A DNA stretch of 64,000 nucleotides from Prorocentrum cordatum (taxonomy: Eukaryota; Sar; Dinophyceae; Prorocentrales; Prorocentraceae), in assembly GCA_963575745.1 (NCBI GenBank), contig CAUYUJ010015289.1, forward strand, positions 268,730-332,729, written 5' to 3'. Numbering within the stretch: position 1 is the first letter of the stretch; every line of letters starts with the position of its first letter. The notes below the pieces were generated by a model. It was given only the letters and a program-made list of their open reading frames with translations, was not told the origin of the DNA and did no database searches. Of the stretch, positions 20,410 to 30,142 are shown piece after piece. Position numbers and translations under genes: made by a program.

Positions 20410-20450
20410 GCGGCAGCAGCCACTGCCGCGGCCGCGGCCGCGGCTGGGAG
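20284..20450 (+). repeat. 53-nt poly(A) flanked by GC-rich direct repeats
   Basis: The A run is 20356-20408. CCGCGGCCGCGGCTGG-type sequence lies on both sides (about 20318-20338 and 20424-20447). The A run follows the EEP end by about 80 bp, which could be the tail of a retroposed transcript; the flanking repeats are simple enough to be coincidental. Confidence 0.85.
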
Positions 20451-20879
20451 AGAAGCCACCGTGAAACATTCAACTCCGCCGTACAATACACTTTCTTCGT
20501 TGTTGTCCCTTTCTCCTCCATCCCCAATACCGCTGAGTGCGATCAGCGGTCGCCGGTACTTTTGACCGACTCAGTCCTCCATTCCGGTTCTAGTGACCGG
20601 CCAGGAGGTTGGCTCTGGCGGCTGCGAACCCTCGACAAGCTAGACATCACCAGAATATAATCTCATCGGCCCAAACACTAAAGTCGGCACCGAATCCTAG
20701 ACTACTTCCAGCAACCGCTTGCCCCAGGAACGACTTACTTCCCGCTCCGGCCCTGGCGTCTTTAGGGACTCTCGCGCCACATGGTCTTTCTTGGCATTCA
20801 GCCCTACGACCATGTGACTATGTCCCAGGGGCGACGTGAGGCCCCTGCAGTAGTGGCAACTGCCCGTACCACCAGTTTG
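20451..20879. other. No feature recognised
   Basis: Unique DNA after the poly(A). Nothing supportable. Confidence 0.4.
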
Positions 20880-21045
20880 GACGACTGGCCGCGCCGCCGG
20901 ATCTTGGGTCCGGTCTCCCGCCAGTTCTTGGGATGGTCGCCCGCCAGTTCTTGGGATGGTCGCCCCTTCGGAATTTGGGCCCGGTGCCCGCCAGTTTTTG
21001 GAATGGTCGCCCAACCAGTTATCGGGTTGGTCGCCCATGGATTGG
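20880..21045 (+). repeat. About 23-bp degenerate tandem repeat
   Basis: CGCCAGTTCTTGGGATGGTC recurs at about 20919 and 20942, with diverged copies at about 20988 (CCAGTTTTTGGAATGGTC) and 21013 (CCAGTTATCGGGTTGGTC). Confidence 0.85.
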
Positions 21046-21137
21046 GACTTCCCCCCTCACGTGCGCGCCGAGCAATTTCATGACATGCTCAGGTCGGAAA
21101 GAAAAACACATGTTTACCCATGCGCAGGTCCACACAG

Positions 21138-21372
21138 CGGACGCCACGGCCACGGCCACAGCCACGGCCACGGCCACGGCCACGGCCACGGCCACGACCA
21201 CGACCACGGCCACGGCCACGGCCACGCCACGACGGCCACGGCCACGGCCACGGCCACGGCCACGGCCACGGCCACGGCCACGGCCACGGCCACGGCCACG
21301 CCCACAACCACGGCCATGGCCACTGCCACGCCACGGCCACGGCCACGGCCACGGCCACGGCCACGGCCACGG

Positions 21373-21407
<35 letters not shown>

Positions 21408-22485
21408 GCCACGGCCACGGCCACGGCCACGCCCCGGCCCTGGCCCCGGCCACGGCCACGGCCACGGCCACGGCCACGGCCGCGAAAACAGCCACGCCAC
21501 GGCGACAGCCACGGCCACGGCCACGGCCACGGCCACGGCCACGGCCACGGCCACGGGCCACGGCCACGGCCACGGCCACGGCCACGGCACGGCCACGGCC
21601 ACGGGCCACGGCCACGGCCACGGCCACGGCCACGGCCACGGCCACGGCCACGGCCACGGCACGGCCACGGCCACGGCCACGGCCACGGCCACGGCCACGG
21701 CCACGGCCACGGCCACGGCCACGGCCACGGCCACGGCCACGGCCACGCCCACGCCCACGCCCACGCCCCGGCCACGGCCACGGCCACGGCCACGGCCACG
21801 GCCACGGCCACGGCCACGGCCACGAAAACAGCCACCCTACGGCGACAGCCACGGCCACGGCCACAGCACGGCCACGGCCACGGCCACGGCCACGGCCACG
21901 GACACGCCCACGGCCACGGCCACGGCCAAGGCCACGGCCACACCACGGCCACGGCCACGGCCACGGCCACGCCACGGCCACGGCCACGGCACGGCCACGG
22001 CCACGGCCACGGCCACGGCCGCCACGGCCACGACCACGGCCACGGCCACGGCCACGGCCACGGCCACACGGCCACGGCCACGGCCACGGCCACGGCCACG
22101 GCCACGCCCAGGGCCACGGCCACGGCCACGGCCAGGGCCACGACTATGACCACGGCCATGACCACGACCACGGCCACGACCACCACGGCCAACACGGCCA
22201 CGACCATCAAGGCCAACACGGCACGGCCAACCCGCCCACGTCCACCACGCCCACGGCCAGATCCCCACGGCAACTACGCACATGGCCATCACGGCCACGG
22301 CCAGCAGAGCCACGGCCAGCACGCTGCGGCCAGCACGGCAAGGGTCACCACAGCCACGGCCACACACGGCCACGGCCACCACGGCAAAGCCCACCACAGC
22401 CACAGCCACCACCGCCACGGCCACGGCCACCAGGCCACGGCCACGGCCACGGCCACGGCCACAGTCACGGCAACGACCATGGCCA
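21138..22485 (+). repeat. GGCCAC hexanucleotide array, 1.35 kb
   Basis: Long (GGCCAC)n with GACCAC, GCCACG and phase-shift variants. A rarer segment (GCGAAAACAGCCAC at about 21481, CACGAAAACAGCCACC at about 21822) occurs twice about 341 bp apart, showing higher-order duplication. Because the unit is six bases, all frames are open for over 1 kb: His-Gly, Arg-Pro and Thr-Ala forward, Val-Ala, Trp-Pro and Arg-Gly reverse. The frames 20933-23089, 21120-22802 and 21089-22273 are products of the repeat, not genes. It decays after 22150. Confidence 0.97.
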
Positions 22486-22499
22486 TGGCCACCCCCGCC

Positions 22500-23150
22500 T
22501 ACTGCAACGCGTCTCCTTTCCCGATCTTGCTTTCCTGCTGCTCCCGCTGCCTCCCTGCTGCGCCCCTTTGCTGCCCCTTCTTTCGTTCCCGCTGCTGCCC
22601 CTGCCGCTCCCCTGCTTTCGCCTGCTGCCCACTGCCGCCCCCCCCGCTGCCTTTCCTTCGCCCTTCCTGCCCCTTCTCCCTCCCTTCCCTCCCTCTTCTG
22701 CTCTCTTCCTTCCTCGCTGCCCCCTCCCCCCCTGCCCCCTGCTCCCTCTCTGCTCCTCCCCGGCTCGGAACAGATGGGAGAAGCTTCCTCAAGGTGATCT
22801 AAGAAACCCGGAAGATTGCGATTTTTACATTTTTCCCCAAGTCGGTTCCTGTTTTAATTTCTTCCTCGCTTCCTCCCATCCTCCGAGCCTCTCTGCGCGC
22901 TCGCTCCCTCCTGCTCCCTACCTCGCTGCTATATCCTCTCTCCCTGTCCCCTCCCTCCCGCCTTCCTTCATCCCTCCCATGCTCCCTCCATTCCTCGCTT
23001 CCTTTCTCCCTCCCTGCTCCATCCCTCTCTACTCCCTTCTTCCTCCCAGCTCCCTCGCCGAGCTGCGTCTTCGTCATTCCTCCCTCTAACCCTGTCTTCT
23101 TGCTGTCTGCCTCTGCCCCCTCCCTGCCCTCGCCTCACCCCTCCCTGACC
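22500..23150 (+). repeat. Polypyrimidine (C/T-rich) tract, 0.65 kb
   Basis: Strongly strand-asymmetric: CTCCCTG, CCTTCCT and CTGCTGCCC words with few purines, interrupted by a mixed segment at 22780-22850. No gene. Confidence 0.85.
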
Positions 23151-23269
23151 CCTTCAAACCAGGAGACAGATTCCATCACCGGAAAGTCAGCAGAAGAGTA
23201 GTTGTGCGACGTCTGCGCTCACAACAGTTCCCAACTTCAGACTATCGCGCCTCGTGTGTTTCTACTCAT
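23151..23269. other. Boundary of the nested-element domain
   Basis: About 120 bp linking the pyrimidine tract to the first recognisable ~177-bp satellite monomer. Confidence 0.5.
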
Positions 23270-23906
23270 TTCTGGACGGATGAGCTCCGAAGCTCCTCTT
23301 TAGCTCGAGTTAAGTGAAGAAATTCATCAGCATCCGAAACAAAATCGGTTGCATACGAACAGTTTTGTGCATCTAGCTTGAGTAGCAGACTGTGTTCAGA
23401 GCTCTAGATGCTTCAGCCGAACGCCTCTGATGATTCTGGATCGGTTCCTGTACGACGAGATCTGTAGCTCTGTTACAGCTCGAGCTAAGTACAGAACACC
23501 AACAGCGTCTGTAAAGAGAACTTGAAAAATACGAAAAGCTGCGTGGAGCTAGCTCGAGTACCAGACCGAGTTCAGACCTCTCGATGCAAGAAAAAGAACG
23601 CGCCGGGTGATACTGGATCTGTTATGTGTAAACCAGCTCTGTAGCTCTTCTAAATCTTCAGTTAAGTACAGAAAGCCGAGAGGACTTCTCAAAATGACTC
23701 GAAGACTACAAATAGTTTTGCGGACCTAACTCGAGTATGAGACCGAGTTCAGACCGCTGGATGCAACAGACGAACGCGCCGGATGATTCCGAATAGGTTT
23801 CTAAGTATGAGCTCTGTAGCTTTCCCGAATCTCGAGTTCAGTACCGAACCGTTAACGCGTGTCAGGATGACTCGGAACAGAATCGGTTGCTGCAAATCTT
23901 TCCATA
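23270..23906 (+). repeat. ~177-bp satellite, first block
   Basis: About 3.5 monomers. Landmarks in each: GATGACTCGAA, TACGAATAGTTT, CGGACCTAGCTCGAGTAGCA, GACCGAGTTCAGACCTCT, GCCTGATGATTCTG, TCAGCTCTGTAGCTSTCCT, ACAGCTCGAGTTAAGTACAG. The same monomer makes up the inside of most A and B elements downstream. The CTGTAG-n5-CTACAG pair could form a small hairpin. Measured spacing between successive GATGACTC words at 28178, 28356, 28533 and 28711 is 177-178 bp. Confidence 0.9.
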
Positions 23907-24207
23907 GTTCTATTTCCCGGAGAGCTCTCTGAGAGCTATAGGGTTTTAGATTGGAAGCCGGACGGTGGTGGTGCCTGCCAGGAGCTCCTCCACGGCGGTC
24001 CACGATCCTCGCAGCAGCTCGCCCATGCCGGCAGCTGGTCCAGGAGCGCTTCCGGCACGCGTCCACGCGTGCCTGCACGCGTGCAGGCACGCATGCAGGC
24101 GTGCCTGGCAGCGCTTCCGAAGCGCTTCAGGGGAGCCCCCCAGAGCACTCCAGGAAAGATTTCCCGTCCCCGAGGGTCTCTTCGCCCTCCGGGTTTTGGA
24201 CGCTACC
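23907..24207 (-). mobile_element. Family C element, inverted (C1)
   Basis: Reverse-orientation copy of the ~300-bp family C. Its ends are inverted repeats: CCCGGAGAGCTC at the left and CTCCGGGTTTTGGACGCTAC at the right. The middle is a GC-rich near-palindrome (GCGTGCCTGCACGCGTGCAG core, about 24068-24095). It interrupts the sequence CTTTCSATAGTAATAATGCA of an A-type tail, which resumes at 24207. Confidence 0.8.
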
Positions 24208-24395
24208 AATGCATCTACGGACCTGAGAATTTCACTCGCAGACGCGGCATAACCCACTACACGTGAGAAAAACTATCAGCTCTTAAAACGAATTTTCGAA
24301 TTTTGCACAAAAGATACAAAATGCGCGCGTGCGTGCTCATGTGCGTGCGCTCGTTTGTGTGAGCGCCTCTTTGGTATCCGGGTTTTTGGACGCTA
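24208..24395 (+). repeat. A-type tail remnant and inverted C end
   Basis: 24208-24270 matches the CTACGGACCTGAGAATTTCA segment of long A elements. 24345-24395 ends GGTTTTTGGACGCTA, an inverted start of family C. Between lies a GTGCG-rich stretch. Confidence 0.7.
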
Positions 24396-24791
24396 CTGGC
24401 GCCAGCGGTGAACCGTCAGCCTGGTCACCGCCGGGAACATCGTAGAGCTCCTTGCACCAGTAAGAATGCTCAGAATCCAAATAAAATAATAAATGAAGAT
24501 TTTCTTAAAATCTTGATTTTGGGATTTTTCGATGTTCATATAAGCTCGGTTCCTGGAAGTCAACTCATAAGAAAATGCATCAGCAAAGCTGAGCTGCTCT
24601 CAGAGTAAAGCTTATATGGAAATGCTCAGCCTAAAAATCTGCTTTCTCAAATAAACGGCCAAATATCTCTCAAATTTTACCAAAACCGACCAAAAGTTAT
24701 CACTTTGTCCGCCGGGGCCGGATGGTCCAACTAGCTCCACCCCGCGCCGGAATTCCTCTAGCTCATCGATGCCGAAGAGCTCTACGAGGTA
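24396..24791 (+). mobile_element. Hairpin element A1 (complete, 396 bp)
   Basis: Starts CTGGCGCCAGCGGTGA; the hairpin closes with TCACCGCCGG. Subterminal inverted repeats are CATCGTAGAGCTC (left, one change) and GAGCTCTACGAGGT (right); it ends GGTA. Flanks GGACGCTA and CCAAGTAG rejoin to the inverted family C start GGACGCTACCAAGT with no duplication. The body is variant 1 (AGTAAGAATGCTCAGAAT...). No coding capacity. Confidence 0.88.
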
Positions 24792-24849
24792 CCAAGTAGC
24801 TTTCAGGGGGCACCCGGGGAACTTGGTGGCGCCCACTTGGTAGCGCCCA

Positions 24850-25088
24850 CTGGCACCGGCAGTGAACCGTCAACCTTGTCACCGCCGCGAACCTCGTAGA
24901 GCTCCTTGCAGCAGTAAGCGTGCTCAGAATCGAAGTAGAACAACAAGTTTATTTTTTGGACTTTTCGATGTTCATATTAGCTCGGTTCCTGGACGTCAAA
25001 TCATAAGAAAATGCATCAGCAGAGCTAAGCTGATCTCAGAGTAAAGCTTATATGCAAATGCTCAGCGTAAAAATCTGCTTTCTCGAAA
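24850..25088 (+). mobile_element. Hairpin element A2, 5' part
   Basis: Starts CTGGCACCGGCAGTGA. Interrupted at GAAA by A3. Its sequence resumes at 26718 (TAAATACAAAACCGACC), then is cut off by a family C start at about 26730. Confidence 0.85.
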
Positions 25089-25118
25089 CTGGCGCCGGCG
25101 GTAAACCGTCAACCTGGT
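25089..25118 (+). mobile_element. Hairpin element A3, left half of hairpin
   Basis: CTGGCGCCGGCGGTAA and the loop up to TCAACCTGGT. The hairpin is split by the retroposon at 25119-26338; A3 continues at 26339-26717. Confidence 0.9.
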
Positions 25119-26338
25119 ATTTTTGCGTCTTTTGCGAAGGCCGGTTCGAGCTCCCATGGGACCAGGCCTAAACACAAAGAACCTAAGCAGCGAAGCTGCA
25201 AAGATTAAGTACAAGTGCACAAGCAGCGAAGCTGTACAGGAATGCACAAGTATACAATACACGAGAATGTAACTCAAAGATTGTAAGATTGAAAGCAATG
25301 CGAGACCATGCAGTAACCACATATAGCGATTACCGTCTCAGCACCACTGAAAATAAAAGCAGTGAGAGACCATACAGTAACCACTGGTGTATACAGCGAT
25401 TACCGTCTCAACACCACTGAGACAACACACAAAACTAACAACTAGAAATGACGAGTACACTCCAGTCCTCTTTGAGGCAACCGTAGTGTCGACCAGATCA
25501 AAGGCCTACTTTGAGGCACCACGCGACAAATCACGGGAAGTCACGTTCAGAGGTCAATGAGCACTCAAATCAAGGAAGCAACGAATGACCTACTTTGAGG
25601 GATCAAGCGAAGCTCTTATTCAACACACGCGCATGCACGACAACACACAGGCATGAAGAAAGGCAACGCAATGACAAATCAAGCGTGCAGGATCAATCAC
25701 ATGTGCATCATCTGTGCCGTTTCCGATGCTTCTTGCCGCTCCGCGTCAATGCACTCCTGGAAGTAGAACTCTGAGGAACCCCTTGTTGCGAATCATCCTC
25801 CTCGGAACTTTCAATTCCCAATTGCACCCTGTATGCATTAAGAGCCTCAGTCCTACGCTGAAACTCCTGTGTCAGGAGTCGGTGTAGCTCAAGCCAAAGA
25901 GCCCTTACATCGACACCGGCAAGGGCCCAGTCCCTGGCAGCTTGGCACTCAGAGCGTGTCTCACTCGGTCGATCTGCAGAACTGCCATTCATGGAACTCC
26001 CTACTGCATCAGCTGAACTCCCAACTGCAGAACTCCCAGCTGTTGAACTCCCAACTGCATCCTCAACTGCATCAGCGGAACTCCGGACTGTGGAACTTGC
26101 TACTGCACTCCCAAGTGTTGAACTCCCGACTGCACTGGAACTCCCGACTGCATCAACTGTACTCAAAACTGCGGTACTCTCCACCGCACTCCCGTTGGTC
26201 GCATGCAATTCTGAAGTGTGCAACTTTGCACTCTCGATAGTCTCCGCTCGTTTGAAACAATATCTCTTCATTCTGAAAGAAGCATCACCCCGATCAACGT
26301 GCACTCGATGACACTCCTCCTTCTCCCCCTCACCAACA
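25119..26338 (-). mobile_element. Retroposon D1 in the hairpin loop of A3
   Basis: 1220-bp insertion flanked by the 10-bp duplication TCAACCTGGT (25109-25118 and 26339-26348). The T-rich left end (ATTTTTGCG) is an A-tailed 3' end on the minus strand. The 3' terminus has a conserved stem-loop (25138-25169, AGGCC.GGT paired with ACC.GGCCT). A 3' UTR of about 300 bp, including a ~70-bp tandem duplication with GCGATTACCGTCTC, is shared with D2. A minus-strand frame runs to the 5' boundary, so the copy is 5'-truncated. Confidence 0.85.
25708..26304 (-). CDS. Ser/Ala/Val-rich protein in retroposon D1 (unrecognised)
   Basis: 198 codons read from a GTG at 26304; the first ATG is at 26271, and the frame is also open upstream to the insertion boundary at 26338, so the true N-terminus is probably missing. 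The middle (about residues 50-110) reiterates AVGSS and SADAV words. Then comes a non-repetitive helical-looking segment (WALAGVDVRALWLELHRLLT), an acidic patch ESSEEDD and a basic tail GKKHRKRHR. I recognise no family. Position inside a 3'-tailed retroposon suggests it is the C-terminal part of a retroelement protein, but a captured host mRNA is possible. Confidence 0.5.
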   Translation of the reverse strand: MHVDRGDASFRMKRYCFKRAETIESAKLHTSELHATNGSAVESTAVLSTVDAVGSSSAVGSSTLGSAVASSTVRSSADAVEDAVGSSTAGSSAVGSSADAVGSSMNGSSADRPSETRSECQAARDWALAGVDVRALWLELHRLLTQEFQRRTEALNAYRVQLGIESSEEDDSQQGVPQSSTSRSALTRSGKKHRKRHR

Positions 26339-26717
26339 TCAACCTGGTCACCGCCGGGAACCTCGTAGAGCTTCTTGCACGCACTAGGGTGCTCAGAACC
26401 GAAGCAGAGAGCTTTGGAGCAGATTTTCTTAAAATCTTCATTCTTGTATTTTTCGATGTCTATACAAGGTCGGTTCCTGGAAGTGAACCCATAGTAAAAC
26501 TCACTCGGGAGAGCTGAGCAGGTCTGGGAACAAAGTTTATATGCGCATGCTTAGCGCAAAAATCTGGTTTCTCCACATGAATGGTCAAATATCTTTCAAA
26601 TCTTAACAGAACCGACCAAAAGTTACCACATTGCCCCTTCTGGTCGGGTCGACCAACTAGCTCCACCCCCCGCCGGAATTCCTCTAGCTCATCGATGCCG
26701 AAGAGCTCTACGAGGTA
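26339..26717 (+). mobile_element. Hairpin element A3, remainder
   Basis: Closes the hairpin (TCACCGCCGG), then ACCTCGTAGAGCTT, variant 1 body and GAGCTCTACGAGGTA. A3 as a whole (25089-26717) sits between GAAA and TAAA of A2; the paralogous empty site in A1 (about 24648) reads CTCAAATAAACG. This shows insertion between A and T without duplication. Confidence 0.9.
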
Positions 26718-26729
26718 TAAATACAAAAC

Positions 26730-26817
26730 CGACCACTTGGTAGCGTCCAAAAACCCAGAGAGCGAAGAGGCACTCGCAGAAGCACAGCACACGCACGCGG
26801 CTCAGCGTGCGTGGAGA
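26730..26817 (+). mobile_element. Family C fragment
   Basis: Begins CTTGGTAGCGTCCAAAAACC and CAGAGAGCGAAGAG, then a GCACACGCACGC stretch. Truncated before the palindrome. Confidence 0.65.
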
Positions 26818-26847
26818 CTGGCGCCGGCGGTGAACCGTCAACCTGGT
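26818..26847 (+). mobile_element. Hairpin element A4, left half of hairpin
   Basis: CTGGCGCCGGCGGTGA and loop to ACCTGGT, split by the retroposon at 26848-27513. Continues at 27514-27733 and, after B5, at 29159-29208. Confidence 0.88.
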
Positions 26848-27513
26848 CTTTTTGCGTCTTTTGCGAAGGCCGGTTCGAGCTCCCATGGGAGCAGGCCTAA
26901 ACACAAAGAACCTAAGCAGCGAAGCTGCAAAGATTAAAGCAGAGGTGCATCAACAGCGAAGCTGTACAGATATGCACAAGACTGCAAGTATACGCGAAAA
27001 CAACTAAAAATGTAAAGAGGAATAGAAGCAGTGAGAGACCATACAGCAACCACTGGTTTATACAGCGATTACCGTCTCAACACCACTGAGAATGTACAAG
27101 AGATTAAAGGTCAGAATGCAGGTAAGAAAATGAAACAAAGTGAAAATCAGCGAGTACAATCAGAGCAAGTGGCCTATGAACCTGCCCCGATAGGAGCTGC
27201 CCCAATCCTCTTATGAGACCAGTCAGCGCATCTAACTTTGCCGAACGTCTTCCCAGATCCTCGGCCCATCACGTCTTAGACGAGAAACGACCGACTCAAG
27301 AAAATCATTCATGAGCTCTTCATCCTGGACAGCACCATCCCAGACCTCGCTGCACTGCAAAGCATGCCACACCGTGACCCGATTTTTGCAGCAACTCCTC
27401 CACCGTCCACCACATCCCCGCGGAAGTGACTCTATACAGGAAACGGAGTTTACACCGAGCTCCTCATCCCAGCCCGCTGCAACCAGACAGCCCTCAAAGT
27501 ACGAGATATCCGC
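26848..27513 (-). mobile_element. Retroposon D2 in the hairpin loop of A4
   Basis: 666-bp insertion flanked by the 7-bp duplication ACCTGGT (26841-26847 and 27514-27520). The left end (CTTTTTGCGTCTTTTGCGAA) and next ~270 bp match D1, including the 3' stem-loop at 26867-26898 and the GCGATTACCGTCTC repeat. The 5' portion differs from D1. Same orientation and same loop position as D1 and the LINE. Confidence 0.85.
27232..27508 (-). CDS. 5'-truncated ORF in retroposon D2 (unrecognised)
   Basis: A minus-strand frame of about 91 codons runs from the 5' boundary of the insertion to a TAG at 27232-27234. It reads DISYFEGCLVAAGWDEELGV at the start and ends FLESVVSRLRRDGPRIWEDV-RQS. Its composition is protein-like, not repetitive. 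No family recognised; probably the C-terminal end of a retroelement or captured protein. It has no similarity by eye to the D1 protein. Confidence 0.45.
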
Positions 27514-27733
27514 ACCTGGTCACCGCCGGGAAACTCGTAGAGCTCCTTGCACCAGTAAGAATGCTCAGAATCGAAGTAAAATATTAAATGAAGATTTTCT
27601 TACAATCTTGATTTTTGGATACTTCGATGTTCATATTAGCTCGGTTCCTGGAAGTCAACTCATAAGAAAATGCATCAGCAGAGCTGAGCTGCTCTCAGAG
27701 TACAGCTTATATGGGAATGCTCAGCGTAAAAAT
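27514..27733 (+). mobile_element. Hairpin element A4, middle
   Basis: Closes the hairpin and carries a variant 1 body to GCGTAAAAAT, where B5 begins. About 45 bp of the A4 tail seem lost at this junction. Confidence 0.8.
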
Positions 27734-29158
27734 CTGGCGCCGGTGGTAAACCGCCAACCTTTCTTACCGCCGGGGGACTCGCAGAGCTTCCTGACCATAT
27801 ATTATGTCCAAAGAATAAGCAGAGAACGAATAGTTTTCCAGCCCGAGCGCTGATAGCAGACTGATCTCAGGCGTCTAGTGATATCCCATTATTGTGCTGA
27901 ACAGTTCTATAGCTCATCTGCAGCGTGTAGAAAATACCATTCGGGAGAAAATAGCAGAGTACGAATCCGTGTTTGGCGTCTGCGCTCACACCAGACCCAA
28001 ACCAAGCCGAATACGAATAGTTTTGTGAACCTAGCTCGGGAAGCAAACCGAGTTCAGACCTCTCGATGCAACAGACGGACGCTCCCAATGCTTCTGGATC
28101 GGTGTCTGTGCGTACCAGCTCTGTAGCTCTCCTACAGCCCGAATTCAATACAGAAAATGGACGACAACATCTGTCAAGATGACTCGAAAAATACAAACAG
28201 TTTTGCAGGCCTAGCCCAAGTAGCAGACCCAGTTCAGACCTCTAGATGCGACAGACCGACGGGCCTGATGATTCCGAATCAGTTTCTGTACGTATGAGCT
28301 CTCTAGCTCTCCTACAGCCCGAGTTCCGTGCGAAAACGGACAGCACCTCTCTCAAGATGACTCGAACGATACGAATACTTTCGCGGACCTAGCTCGAATA
28401 GTAGACCGAGTTCAGACCTCTGGATGCAACAGACAAACGCGCCTGAGTATTCTGCATTGGTTTCTGTGCGTATCAGCTCTGTAGTTCCCCTAGCGCTCGA
28501 GTTGAGTACAGAAAACCGACAGTCCCTGTGGAGATGACTCGAGCAATACGAATAGTTTTGCAGACCTAGCTCGAGTAGCAGACCAATTGCAGACCTCTGC
28601 ATGCGACAGGCGGACGCGCCTGATGTCTCCGAATCGGTTTCTGTAATTACCAGCCCTGTAGCCTCCCTACAGCCCGAGTTAAAGTACAGAAAACCGACAG
28701 CCCCTCTCAAGATGACTCGAACAATACGACTAGTTTCGCGGACCTAGCTCGAGCAGCAGACCGAGTTCAGCTCTCTAGATGCAACAGACAAACGCGCCTG
28801 ATGATTTTGAATCGTTTCTGTAAGTTTCAGCTCTGCAGCTGTCCTAGAGCTCGAGATATGACAGAAAACCGTCACCGCGTGTCAAGATGACCCGAAACGG
28901 CTGATCCCGCCGGCGTGCTTTTTGGCAGTAATATCTACCCGGTCGACCTGAGACTAAGATGCCGAGCGGGAATAAGATCGAATATCATGGGAAAAAATAC
29001 TAGAGCTCAAACGAATGGTTGATGTTCGAGAACAGAATTTTCAACCGAGCAAAAGTCAGCAAAAGGTCCGTCGAGATTTGTCTTGCCAACTAACTCTCCA
29101 GCGCCCCGGAATTACACTTAAGCTTGCAGCAACTAGCTAAGGGAAGCTCTACGAGTTA
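27734..29158 (+). mobile_element. Hairpin element B5 (1425 bp)
   Basis: Starts CTGGCGCCGGTGGTAA; the hairpin right half is TTACCGCCGG. Left subterminal repeat ACTCGCAGAGCTTCC, right GGAAGCTCTACGAGT, end GTTA. Inside: a short head (TATTATGTCCAAAGAAT), about six ~177-bp satellite monomers (27860-28890), and the B-specific tail (GATCCCGCCGGCGTGCTTTT, GATAAGATCGAATATCATGG-like words, AACTAGCTAAGG). Confidence 0.88.
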
Positions 29159-29208
29159 CCGACCAAAAGTTATCACTTTGTCCGCCGGGGCCGGATGGTC
29201 CACACCAA
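29159..29208 (+). mobile_element. A4 tail fragment
   Basis: CCGACCAAAAGTTATCACTT and TGTCCGCCGGGGCCGGATGG are the tail of a variant 1 A element. Ends at CACCAA where B6 begins. Confidence 0.75.
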
Positions 29209-30142
29209 CTGGGCGCTGGCGGTAAACCGTCAACCTTTCTGACCGCCAGGGGACTCGTAGAGCATCCTGGCCATATAGTATGTCCAAAGAATTGGCAGAG
29301 AACAAATAGTTTTTCAGCCTCCGCTGGTAGCAGACTCGAATACAAGACTGAGTTCAGAGCTCTAGATGCAACAGACGCACGCGCCTGATGATGCTGAATC
29401 GATTGATGTGCGCACGAGCTCTGTGGCCCTCTCACATTTCGAGTTAAGTACAGGAAACCGACAGCATCTGTCAAGATGACCCGAATAATACGAATAGGTT
29501 CACGGACCTAGCTCGAGTAGCAGACCGAGTTCAGACCTCTAAATGCCATGGATGAACGCGCCTGATGAATTCGAATGGGTTCTCTAAGTATCAGTTATGT
29601 AGCTGTCCTACAGCTCGAGTTAAGTCCAGAAAGCCGACAACATCTGTCAAGATGACTCGAATAATACGCATAGGTTCGTGGACATAGCTCGAGTAGCAGA
29701 CCGAGTTCAGACCTCTAGATGAAACGGATAAACGCGCCTGATGGTTCTGTGTCGGTTCCTGTTAATATGAGCTCTGTAGGTGTCCTACAGCTCGAGTTAA
29801 GTATAGAAAACCGACAGCACCTACTAAGATGACTCCAATAATACGAATAGTTTCGCGGACCTAGCTCGGATAGCAAACCGAATTCAAACCTCTAGATGCA
29901 ACAGACGAACGCGCCTGATGATTCTACAAGGGTTTCTGTTAATATAAGCTCTGCAGTTGTTCTATAGCTCGAGTTATGTTCAGAAAACCACCACCACGTC
30001 TCAAGATGACCCGAAACAGCCGATCCCGTCGCAGTGCTTTTTGGCAGTAATATCTACCCGATCGATCTGAGATTAAGACGGCGAGCGGGAATAAGATCGA
30101 ATATCATGGGAAAAAATACTAGAGCTCAAACGAATGGTCGAA
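29209..30142 (+). mobile_element. Hairpin element B6, main part
   Basis: Starts CTGGGCGCTGGCGGTAA; the right half is GACCGCCAGG, so a C-to-T change on one side of the stem is matched by G-to-A on the other. Satellite monomers at about 29330-29990, B tail from 30020. Interrupted at GGTCGAA by A7 and later by a 1.77-kb insert; resumes at 30532 and 32355. Confidence 0.87.

Noticed and set aside
21019-22802. Long frames encoding His-Gly, Arg-Pro, Val-Ala repeats
   Set aside because: All six frames of a six-base repeat are open by construction; no non-repeat domain is attached.
25141-25169. tRNA-derived SINE (GGTTCGAGCTCC resembles a pol III B box)
   Set aside because: It lies on the opposite strand to the retroposon direction, no A box or cloverleaf is found, and the sequence is better explained as the 3' terminal stem-loop of the element.
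25869-26311. Forward Leu/Glu-Leu-Pro-rich frames opposite the D1 protein
   Set aside because: Periodic shadows of the AVGSS-type repeat on the minus strand.
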